Of a stretch of DNA of 17,175 bases, positions 6,944 to 13,962 are shown one piece after another. The stretch's first letter is position 1. Each line of letters begins with the position of its first letter. The notes below the pieces were generated by a model that did not search any database, was not told the origin of the DNA, and saw nothing but the letters and a program-made list of their open reading frames with translations. The stretch covers positions 1 to 17,175 of the forward strand of contig CAAGHX010000234.1 of NCBI GenBank assembly GCA_900769745.1. The letters are read 5' to 3'. Source of the stretch: an uncultured Alistipes sp. (GTDB taxonomy: Bacteria; Bacteroidota; Bacteroidia; Bacteroidales; Rikenellaceae). A program made the translations under genes and the position numbers.

Positions 6944-7228
6944 ATGAAGAAATATATCGTTTATATCCTATTGGCGACGCTCCTCATATGCCTTATGTTC
7001 TATATGCAGAGCGGTATTAGCCTTTGGTTATCTACGGTGGGTACTTATGTGGTAATCAGTGCGGTAACCTTCTTTTTGGGGTGGTTGCTCGGCTGCTGGG
7101 CAATGCGTAATCGCTATAAGCGACGCATCAAACAGCTCCAGGCCGACAATGCAGCCTCTCTGGCTTCGGCTTCGGGAACTGCTACCGACAGTACCACAAC
7201 AACCAACTCTGCTGCAGCGGCCAAATAG
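6944..7228 (+). CDS. Small two-helix membrane protein, LapA-like topology
   Basis: This is a 94-residue protein of no recognised function. Two hydrophobic segments are visible, about 4-21 and 33-54. They are followed by a strongly basic stretch (RNRYKRRIK, 55-63), which should be cytoplasmic, and a low-complexity tail rich in Ala, Ser and Thr (70-94). The arrangement of two helices, a basic anchor and a short tail resembles the LapA/DUF1049 family, but I see no decisive motif. It is 51 nt after the aminopeptidase gene on the same strand and is the last gene of the operon. Its final four codons form the left arm of the terminator and its TAG stop lies at the loop edge, so the SAAAAK ending may reflect selection on the RNA as much as on the protein. 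Confidence 0.7.
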   Translation: MKKYIVYILLATLLICLMFYMQSGISLWLSTVGTYVVISAVTFFLGWLLGCWAMRNRYKRRIKQLQADNAASLASASGTATDSTTTTNSAAAAK

Positions 7229-7245
7229 GCCGCTTTGCAGCTTTT
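7211..7245 (+). terminator. Terminator overlapping the stop codon of the small membrane protein gene
   Basis: GCTGCAGCGGCC (7211-7222) pairs with GGCCGC (7228-7233) and, after a 2-nt bulge, TGCAGC (7236-7241). That gives 12 bp around a 5-nt loop, followed by TTTT at 7242-7245. The stop codon TAG is at 7226-7228, so the hairpin's 5' arm is coding sequence. It separates the housekeeping operon from the rhamnosidase gene. Confidence 0.8.
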
Positions 7246-7278
7246 AGGCAGATAGATTGCCTGCATACGAACCTAAAA
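7242..7278 (+). promoter_or_regulatory. Possible antiterminator pairing before the rhamnosidase gene
   Basis: The U-tract of the preceding terminator lies in TTTTAGG (7242-7248), which is perfectly complementary to CCTAAAA (7272-7278). A smaller competing hairpin, AGGCA/TGCCT, lies between (7246-7250 with 7258-7262). Only 58 nt separate the stop from the ATG at 7287 and I see no good promoter there. Regulated read-through is therefore possible but unproven. Confidence 0.25.
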
Positions 7279-7286
7279 CTTTTGCG

Positions 7287-9983
7287 ATGAATATTTTTTC
7301 GAGAGCTTTTGCCGTTGTGCTTGCTTGCGCAATGGTAGTGGGGCAGCATAGTGCAATGGCTGCCGCCAAATCGACTATCACCCCATCGAAACTCACTTGT
7401 GAGTACGATTCCAGCCCAATTATCGATATCCTCACGCCCCGCTTGGCGTGGGTGAATGAGAATCCTCGAATGAAGCAGGGCGCTGCGCAGACGGCCTATC
7501 GTGTGCGTGTGGCAACCTCTGCCGATGGCTTCGATAAGCCGTTCTGGGATTCGGGCAAGGTCTATTCGTCGGAGTCGGCCTTTATCAAGTATGCCGGCCC
7601 AAAACTCAAATCTCGTACATCGTATTGGTGGCAGGTTATGGTTTGGGACGAGCAGGATAGAGCCTCGGAGTGGAGTGAGGTGCAGAGCTGGCACGTTGGA
7701 ATGCTCTCGGCCGATGAGTGGAAGGGTCGCTGGATTGGCGCTCCTTGGCAGGGCGAGGAGTCTTACGATGTGATGAATAGCAAGGAGTTTGTGCCTGCGC
7801 CGCTTCTCTGCAAGGGGTTTTCTGTAACGAAGCCTATCAAGGAGGCTCGCTATTATGGCACTGGCTTGGGTTATCATGAGCTATATATAAATGGTATGCG
7901 CGTGGGCGAGGATTATCTGTCGCCTAACCAGACCAACTACGACAAGCGCCCAAATCTTGTCAATCGCGGCATCGTGGTTGCCGATCCATTCAGCGAATAT
8001 ACGGTTATGTACCTCTCGCACGATGTGAAGGAGCTGCTCTCGCAGGGCGAGAATGCGATTGGTGTGATTCTCGGTAACGGATTCTACGACATCACAACGC
8101 ACTGGGTGCAGGGTTATGGTACACCTCGCTACATTGGCCAGATAGAGATTCTCTACGAAGATGGCTCGCGCGAGATTATCGCATCCGACGAGTCGTGGAA
8201 GGTGGAGCGCAGCGCAATCGTGAGCGATCAGATATATTATGGCGAGCACTACGACGCTCGTCTGGAGCACGATGGCTGGTCGGAGGCCTCTTACGACGAC
8301 TCAAAATGGGCAAAGGCTGCTCTTAAGCGTGCCCCATATGGTAAGCTTATTCCTCAGAATGGCCCAGCGGACCGTATCACCGAACGCTTTGAGCCTGTGG
8401 AGTTTGAGAAGACCGACTCGCTTATCCGCGTGAAATTCCCCGTAGAGGTGTCGGGTTGGGTGGCTCTGAAGGGCATCGATGCTAAGCGAGGCCAGACCAT
8501 CAGCATCAAATACCTCAGCGAGTCGCCAGGTAATGGTGCCAACACCTATACGGCCAAGGGTACGGGCGACGAGTCGTATCACGCACGTTTCACTTGGTTT
8601 GTGTTCTCCGAGGTGGAGATTCGCGGTATCGACAACCTCACAGCCGAGCAAGTTGAGGCTCACGCTGTGAACTCTAACGTGGAGAAATCGGGCGCATTTG
8701 AGACCTCTAACGAGTTGATTAACAAGATTAACCAGATATGGCAACGCAGCCAGCTCGACAATATGCACGGTAGTGTGGCGAGCGATTGCCCTCACCGCGA
8801 GCGTTCGGCCTATACGGGCGATGGCCAGGTGGCTTGCGTTACTGTGATGCACAATTTCAATACGCAGACCTTTTATAATAAGTGGTTGCGCGATATTCGT
8901 GGTGCGCAGACCCCCGACGGCTATGTCCCCAACGGAGCGCCTTGGCAGCCAGGCTGTGGTGGCGGTGTGGGCTGGGGAGCCGCTATGGAGATTATGCCTT
9001 GGGAGTTCTATCGTCACTATGGCGACCGTCAGGAGCTGGAGCAGAACTTTGAGGCTATGTGTAAGCACGTGAGATGGATGACAACGTGGGTTAATGATAA
9101 GGGCTTGATGCACTCTCAGGACCCTCAGCAGTGGAAGAATCTGGGTGATTGGTTGCCTCCTCGCGAGTTGCCTCGCGCAGAGTTGGTGCACACCTTCTTC
9201 TTGATACAATGCTCTGATATTGTGGCGCGTACGGCCTATACGCTCGGCCTCGATGCGCAGGCAAAGGAGTTTGAGGCTATCCGCGATAGTGCCACTGTGG
9301 CGTTCCATCGCGAGCTTTACGATCCTGCTACGGGCTCTTATGGCAAGTATGGCAGCAATGTGCTGGCGTTGAAGATTGGCGTGCCTGAGGAGCGTCATGA
9401 GAGAGTCGTGAAGGCCCTTGTGGATAATATTGCCGAGGTGAACGACCATCTCGATACAGGTATCGTGGGCACTCGCTATCTCTTTGAGGTACTGTGCGAT
9501 AACGGCCATAAGGATTTGGCCTACAAGATTATAAACCAGCGCGATTTCCCAAGCTTCGGCTATTGGATTGAGCAGGGTGCAACAACGACTTGGGAACAAT
9601 GGAATGGTGAAAATTCTCGCAACCACCCAATGTTTGGTGGCGGTATTGGCTGGTTCTATCGTGATTTGGCGGGCCTGCGACTCGCCGAGGCGGGATTTCG
9701 TTCGTTTGATGTGCGCCCCGTTATACCCTCTGGTTTAGAGTGGGTTAACTATACCCACGACACTACTTACGGCCCTATCGCTATCAGCTGGAAGTACAAG
9801 GACGGCGAGTTTGCCATCACTTGCGATGTGCCGGTTGGCGCAACTGCTACCATATGGGTGCCATTCAAGGGCCGCGCGCCTCAGGTGAAGTGCAACGACA
9901 ACATCATCGCCAAGGGTGTTCGCGACGGATACGCGTTATATAAGGTAAAATCGGGCCGATATAGCTTTAAGTCGCAGATGTAG
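7287..9983 (+). CDS. Secreted GH78 alpha-L-rhamnosidase
   Basis: This is an 898-residue exported glycoside hydrolase that releases terminal alpha-L-rhamnose with inversion. I chose the ATG at 7287 over the in-frame TTG at 7257 because it directly begins a signal peptide (MNIFSRAFAVVLACAMVVGQ, cleavage near AMA-AAK). Beta-sandwich domains follow: an N-terminal domain to about 150, and a carbohydrate-binding-like domain around 180-320 with YHELYINGMRVGEDYLSP. The (alpha/alpha)6 catalytic barrel holds DCPHRERSAYTGD (500-512), with E505 the likely general acid. GATTTWEQW (764-772) has E770 as the likely base. NHPMFGGGIGWFYRDLAG is the usual family end of the barrel. A C-terminal beta-sandwich (about 800-898) completes the enzyme. 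It stands between a terminator and the SusC promoter region, so it may be a separate transcription unit next to the PUL. Rhamnose-capped pectin or plant glycosides are reasonable substrates by family knowledge. Confidence 0.92.
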   Translation: MNIFSRAFAVVLACAMVVGQHSAMAAAKSTITPSKLTCEYDSSPIIDILTPRLAWVNENPRMKQGAAQTAYRVRVATSADGFDKPFWDSGKVYSSESAFIKYAGPKLKSRTSYWWQVMVWDEQDRASEWSEVQSWHVGMLSADEWKGRWIGAPWQGEESYDVMNSKEFVPAPLLCKGFSVTKPIKEARYYGTGLGYHELYINGMRVGEDYLSPNQTNYDKRPNLVNRGIVVADPFSEYTVMYLSHDVKELLSQGENAIGVILGNGFYDITTHWVQGYGTPRYIGQIEILYEDGSREIIASDESWKVERSAIVSDQIYYGEHYDARLEHDGWSEASYDDSKWAKAALKRAPYGKLIPQNGPADRITERFEPVEFEKTDSLIRVKFPVEVSGWVALKGIDAKRGQTISIKYLSESPGNGANTYTAKGTGDESYHARFTWFVFSEVEIRGIDNLTAEQVEAHAVNSNVEKSGAFETSNELINKINQIWQRSQLDNMHGSVASDCPHRERSAYTGDGQVACVTVMHNFNTQTFYNKWLRDIRGAQTPDGYVPNGAPWQPGCGGGVGWGAAMEIMPWEFYRHYGDRQELEQNFEAMCKHVRWMTTWVNDKGLMHSQDPQQWKNLGDWLPPRELPRAELVHTFFLIQCSDIVARTAYTLGLDAQAKEFEAIRDSATVAFHRELYDPATGSYGKYGSNVLALKIGVPEERHERVVKALVDNIAEVNDHLDTGIVGTRYLFEVLCDNGHKDLAYKIINQRDFPSFGYWIEQGATTTWEQWNGENSRNHPMFGGGIGWFYRDLAGLRLAEAGFRSFDVRPVIPSGLEWVNYTHDTTYGPIAISWKYKDGEFAITCDVPVGATATIWVPFKGRAPQVKCNDNIIAKGVRDGYALYKVKSGRYSFKSQM

Positions 9984-10049
9984 CAGGTGAGTGCGGAAAA
10001 AAATATTAATCGAGCGCCCACGATTTGCCGATTGTTCTAATTTCATGTA

Positions 10050-10184
10050 CAAATTGTAAGGCGCCGTAAATAGATTTAATGCATACGCAGGTATTATTTA
10101 TCAAGTAAAATAAACTCTGAGCCGTTTGATTTTTATCAAAACGGCTCATTTTTATTTCAAATTGTAAGTAAAGGCGCTATAAAT
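10050..10184. repeat. CAAATTGTAA direct repeats flanking the terminator
   Basis: CAAATTGTAA is found at 10050-10059 and 10158-10167, 108 bp apart. Each copy is followed within 5 nt by GGCGC and then TAAAT (10060-10071 and 10173-10184). The copies sit either side of the hairpin at 10118-10148. This is more similarity than the decamer alone and suggests duplication of a short element or paired binding sites. Confidence 0.45.
10118..10153 (+). terminator. Strong Rho-independent terminator after the rhamnosidase gene
   Basis: TGAGCCGTTT (10118-10127) pairs with AAACGGCTCA (10139-10148), then GAT pairs with ATC (10135-10137) past one bulged A, with a TTTT loop. A run of five T follows, then ATTT. 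It lies 135 bp after the stop codon and isolates the rhamnosidase gene from the susC unit. Confidence 0.9.
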
Positions 10185-10302
10185 TGCCCGTTTTCTCTGT
10201 TTGGTGGCATATTTATTCATCTTTTTACACTCGCTGCTTCTAAAACGTAATATTGCCCTCTGAAAAAAGTTGAAAAAAATTTATGCACGATGTGAAGAAA
10301 AT

Positions 10303-10333
10303 TTTGTTTTTGAATGTTTTTTTGTTATATTTG
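10303..10333 (+). promoter_or_regulatory. Bacteroides-type promoter of the susC/susD operon
   Basis: TTTG (10303-10306), a 19-nt spacer and TATATTTG (10326-10333) match the Bacteroides primary-sigma consensus exactly. Transcription should start near 10340, about 470 nt before the susC ATG. I find no other TAnnTTTG box closer to the gene. Confidence 0.75.
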
Positions 10334-10359
10334 TATTCGGAAAACGTTTTTAGAACAGT

Positions 10360-10388
10360 GTTTTACGCAAGGCCAACGCGGTTTTACG
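10360..10388. repeat. GTTTTACG direct repeat just downstream of the susC transcription start
   Basis: GTTTTACG occurs at 10360-10367 and 10381-10388, 21 bp apart start to start, which is two helical turns. A perfect palindrome, AAAACGTTTT, sits just upstream at 10341-10350, at the predicted transcription start. The geometry suits a dimeric DNA-binding protein, but no regulator gene is in the window. Confidence 0.35.
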
Positions 10389-10715
10389 TCGATTTTGAAC
10401 ACTCTTGTTAATTTGGAATAATTGGCATATTTTGGAGTGTTTTTCGCACTGTTGCTAAATGGTGTTTTGATGTGCAATGTTCTGGAAATAAGCATATAGC
10501 AGGAAATTTCGGGATAGTCGAGAAATTGGCAATCTTCGAAATCGTTGTCTGTATATATGAGTGCTGATTTTAGCCTTATTTGTCCAAACATTGCAGTAGA
10601 AAGAAAATTGCACAGAAAACTGAACGAGAAACTTAAAGACCAACTAACAACGAATAGAAAACCTAATTTTAACCCTAAATTTTAAAGAAAAGAACCGAAA
10701 AACTGTAAAAAATGT

Positions 10716-10749
10716 GAAGCACACGTGCTTCTTTGGGTCGGAAAGACCT
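10716..10749 (+). promoter_or_regulatory. Two tandem hairpins in the susC leader, 60-95 nt before the ATG
   Basis: GAAGCA (10716-10721) pairs with TGCTTC (10726-10731) around a CACG loop. After four bases, GGTC (10736-10739) pairs with GACC (10745-10748) around a GGAAA loop. They are the only G/C-containing structures in an otherwise A-rich stretch. No U-run follows, so they are not a standard terminator; RNA stability or protein binding is more likely. Confidence 0.4.
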
Positions 10750-10809
10750 CTGAAATTGAATGAGAAAAAATTTTTAACCAACACTTTTATTAATTAAAAC
10801 TTTCTATTT

Positions 10810-13800
10810 ATGAGGAAAACACTCTATTACGGATTGTCTCTGATGCTCAGCTGTGTTATCATGACAGCGGCTCCAGTTTTCGGAGCGAGCGAAGGAGCAA
10901 GTAGTCCAAAGGACGAAGTTTCTCTTCAGGCCAAGAAAACCGTTAACGGTGTAGTATTGGATGAGAACGGAACTCCATTGGCAGGTGCGACTGTATTGGT
11001 GAAGGGATCTCAGGCAGGTTCTATCACTGATAACGAAGGTCGATTCGCAGGATTGTCAGTAAAAGAGACTGACTATCTCGAGGTTAGTTACTTGGGTTAT
11101 ATTACAACCGAAGTACCTGTAAAGGGCAAGACTAGCTTGACAGTATCTCTTCAGCCTAACGAGGCAATGGAGGAGGTTGTCGTAACTGGTTTCCAGGAGA
11201 CTAAGAAGGAGTCAATCGTTTCTGCGATTGAGACAGTTAACCCAAAGGACTTGAAAGTTCCTTCAAGTAACTTTACTAACGCGTTGGCTGGTCGTGTTGC
11301 AGGTCTTATCTCTTACCAGCGTAGTGGTGAGCCAGGTCGTGATAACTCTGAGTTCTTCATCCGTGGTGTGACCACCTTCGGTTATGCACAGAGCCCACTT
11401 ATCATGGTTGACGGTTTCGAGACTACATCTGATGCTTTGGCTGATATCGAGCCAGATAACATCGAGAGCTTCTCTGTATTGAAGGATGCAACTGCTGCTG
11501 CGTTGTATGGTTCTAAGGGTGCGAACGGTGTAATCGTCGTTACTACAAAGCAGGGTTCTGAGGGTAAGTTGTCTGTATCTTTCCGTCACGAGTCAAAGAT
11601 CTCAACTCCTACTCAGTTGCCACAGACTGTTGATGGTATCACTTACATGCGTTTGTTCAACTCAGCTCAGTACAATGATAACCCATTGTTGCCAGCTCGT
11701 TACTCAACTGAGAAGATCAACAACACTATCAACAACTTGAACCCATATGCGTTCCCTAACGTTGACTGGTACGACATGATGTTCAAGAACGCTACTTACA
11801 ACCAGCACTACACAGTTAATGCAAACGGTGGTGGTAAGATCGCTCGTTACTACATGGCTGTATCTTACGATAAGGATACCGGTATCTTGAAGGAGAACCG
11901 TACAAACAACTTCAAGAACAACATCGATATCAACCGTTTCAACATTATGGCGAAGATTAACATTAACCTTACTCGTACAACTCGTGCCGAGGTTAACATG
12001 AACTCAATCTTCGAGTCATATACTGGTCCAGTAGTTGAGGCTACAACTATCTTCAACAACGTAATGGCAGGTAACCCTGTTGAGTTCCCAGCAGTTTGGG
12101 AGCCAGATGCTCTTCACTCAGGTTTGAAGCACATCATGTTCGGTGCTGATGCATCTAACAAGATGACTAACCCATACTCTGAGATGGTTAAGGGTTACAA
12201 GGACGGTTTTACATCTAACATTTCTTCACAGTTTACTTTGGAGCAGGATTTGGACTTCATCACACGTGGTCTTAAGTTCCGTGGTAAGGCGTCTATCGCT
12301 ACATACGCTTCTCACGATTCTAAGCGTTCTTACACTCCTTATAAGTACTCTATGCAGACTTACGATGCCTTGAACGATACTTACGTATTGCAGGAGGTAG
12401 CTGAGGGTTCTGAGGCTTTGGGTCAGCCATCTCAGACACGTTCAGCAACATCACGTTCTTACTATGAGTTGGGTCTCCACTATACTCGTAACTTCGCTGA
12501 GAAGCACGATGTATCAGCTGCTGTGATCTACACTATGGAGGAGGATAAGAATACAACTGGTAACTTGGAGACTATCCAGGCTTCTTTGCCAGCTCGTAAC
12601 CAGGGTGTTCGTGGTCGTGCAACATATGCTTATGACGGTCGCTATATGGCTGAGTTCTCTTTGACTTACAACGGTTCTGAGAAGTTTGACGAGAGCAAGC
12701 GTTGGGGTCTCTTCCCAGCGGTTGGTTTGGGTTACAACATCGCAAACGAGAACTGGTGGGAGCCATTGAAGAAGGTATTCCCTTCATTCAAGTTTAAGTA
12801 CTCATGGGGTCGCGTAGGTAACGATGATATCGCATCTGCTACAGAGCGTTTCTTCTTCTTGTCTGATATCACTTACGGTGGTAACTCATTTAAGTGGGGT
12901 AAGGACATGGCTGTAAACTACGGTGGTTTCACTATCGGTCGTTACGCTAACCCTGATATCCAGTGGGAGATTTCACAGAAGTCTAACTACGGAGTTGAGT
13001 TCAACCTCTTGGGCTTTGCTGACATGCAGGTTGAGTACTTTACTGAGAACCGTTCTAAGATCTACATGAAGCGTCAGAACTTGCCATCATCAATGGGTCT
13101 TACATCTGATATCTATGGTAACCTCGGTGAGGTAGATTCAGAGGGTATCGATGCTTCTATTGATATCAAGCACGACTTCAACAAGGATACTTACATCACA
13201 GGTCGTTTCAACTTCACTTACGCACACGCTTCTACAGTTATCGCTTCTGAGCCTGACTATAAGGAGTCTTGGCGTTCAATGGTTGGTTACCCAGTTAACC
13301 AGCAGTGGGGTTTGGTAGCAGAGCGTTTGTTCATCGATGAGGCTGACGTTGCTAACTCTCCTAAGCAGTCATTCGGTGACACTCGTCCTGGTGATATCAA
13401 GTATAAGGATATCAACGGTGATGGTCAGATCACAACAGACCTCGACCGTATCGCTATGGGTTATCCTACAACTCCTGAGATCAACTACGGTTTCGGTCTT
13501 TCATTCGGCTGGAAGGGCTTGGATATCTCTACTTTCTTCCAGGGTCAGGACCGCGTATCATTCTTCATCAACGCAGGTGGTATCTCTCCATTCGTAGGTC
13601 AGCGTAACGCAATGCAGATCATCGCTGATGACCACTGGTCACCAGATAATCCAGTTGCTCAGTCATTCTGGCCACGTTTGTCAGCTTCTAACAACGCTAA
13701 CAACACTCAGCAGTCTACATGGTGGATTCGCAACGGTCGTATCGTTCGTATGAAGTCTTTGGAGGTTGGTTACTCACTCCCACAGAGCGTTCTTAGCAAG

Positions 13801-13950
13801 ACTCCATTGAAGCTTGTACGTGTTTACTTCTCAGGTTCTAACTTGTTCAAGATTTCTGACTTCGACCTTTGGGATCCTGAGATGGGTTCAAACGGTTTGG
13901 GTTATCCTTTGCAGCGAGTATATAGCTTGGGTGTTCAGATCACATTCTAA
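10810..13950 (+). CDS. SusC/RagA-family TonB-linked outer-membrane transporter
   Basis: This is a 1046-residue outer-membrane transporter that imports an oligosaccharide bound by its SusD partner, driven by TonB. The signal peptide covers about 1-25 (ending APVFGA). A CarboxypepD-regulatory-like domain follows (about 44-115, NGVVLDENGTPLAGATVLVK). The TonB-box/plug start is EEVVVTGF (121-128). The plug domain carries FIRGVTTFG (183-191) and the SusC signature LKDATAAALYGSKGANG (224-240). The rest is a 22-strand-type barrel with a calcium-type loop, DINGDG, and a C-terminal beta-signal ending in QITF. There is no N-terminal STN domain, so signalling to an anti-sigma factor is not expected. The stop is 12 nt before the susD-like ATG. 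Codon use is extremely biased (GGT, GCT, CGT, AAC, TAC, TTC, TTG), as in highly expressed genes. The substrate cannot be read from the sequence. Confidence 0.95.
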   Translation: MRKTLYYGLSLMLSCVIMTAAPVFGASEGASSPKDEVSLQAKKTVNGVVLDENGTPLAGATVLVKGSQAGSITDNEGRFAGLSVKETDYLEVSYLGYITTEVPVKGKTSLTVSLQPNEAMEEVVVTGFQETKKESIVSAIETVNPKDLKVPSSNFTNALAGRVAGLISYQRSGEPGRDNSEFFIRGVTTFGYAQSPLIMVDGFETTSDALADIEPDNIESFSVLKDATAAALYGSKGANGVIVVTTKQGSEGKLSVSFRHESKISTPTQLPQTVDGITYMRLFNSAQYNDNPLLPARYSTEKINNTINNLNPYAFPNVDWYDMMFKNATYNQHYTVNANGGGKIARYYMAVSYDKDTGILKENRTNNFKNNIDINRFNIMAKININLTRTTRAEVNMNSIFESYTGPVVEATTIFNNVMAGNPVEFPAVWEPDALHSGLKHIMFGADASNKMTNPYSEMVKGYKDGFTSNISSQFTLEQDLDFITRGLKFRGKASIATYASHDSKRSYTPYKYSMQTYDALNDTYVLQEVAEGSEALGQPSQTRSATSRSYYELGLHYTRNFAEKHDVSAAVIYTMEEDKNTTGNLETIQASLPARNQGVRGRATYAYDGRYMAEFSLTYNGSEKFDESKRWGLFPAVGLGYNIANENWWEPLKKVFPSFKFKYSWGRVGNDDIASATERFFFLSDITYGGNSFKWGKDMAVNYGGFTIGRYANPDIQWEISQKSNYGVEFNLLGFADMQVEYFTENRSKIYMKRQNLPSSMGLTSDIYGNLGEVDSEGIDASIDIKHDFNKDTYITGRFNFTYAHASTVIASEPDYKESWRSMVGYPVNQQWGLVAERLFIDEADVANSPKQSFGDTRPGDIKYKDINGDGQITTDLDRIAMGYPTTPEINYGFGLSFGWKGLDISTFFQGQDRVSFFINAGGISPFVGQRNAMQIIADDHWSPDNPVAQSFWPRLSASNNANNTQQSTWWIRNGRIVRMKSLEVGYSLPQSVLSKTPLKLVRVYFSGSNLFKISDFDLWDPEMGSNGLGYPLQRVYSLGVQITF

Positions 13951-13962
13951 ACTTAGTAATAT

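Larger units (their letters stand above)
9984..10302. other. Intergenic region between rhamnosidase gene and susC promoter
   Basis: I see no gene in these bases. The stretch holds the rhamnosidase terminator (10118-10153) and an imperfect duplicated element on both sides of it (see the repeat entry). An A/T-rich stretch then leads into the susC promoter. Any activator site for the PUL would be expected between about 10190 and 10302, but I cannot recognise one. Confidence 0.5.
10340..10809 (+). promoter_or_regulatory. Predicted long 5' leader of the susC operon
   Basis: If the promoter at 10303-10333 is used, about 470 nt are transcribed before susC with no convincing gene. The first 120 nt can fold through nested pairings: AACAGTG (10354-10360) with CACTGTT (10447-10453), and AACACTC (10398-10404) with GAGTGTT (10435-10441). 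The 3' end is A-rich just before the start codon, as is usual in this phylum. A regulatory RNA, a processed small RNA or a binding platform are all possible. Confidence 0.45.

Noticed and set aside
7257..7286. TTG start extending the rhamnosidase by 10 residues
   Set aside because: The ATG at 7287 begins a proper signal peptide; the extension would put a charged segment before it.
8301..9626. 441-codon minus-strand open frame opposite the rhamnosidase
   Set aside because: It is a shadow of a well-supported GH78 catalytic domain, with composition typical of antisense frames.
10325..10643. Two overlapping short minus-strand open frames in the susC leader (10325-10591 and 10455-10643)
   Set aside because: They have no recognisable motif, no promoter or ribosome-binding site, and overlap the consensus susC promoter. 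Sequence is A/T-rich with chance openness.
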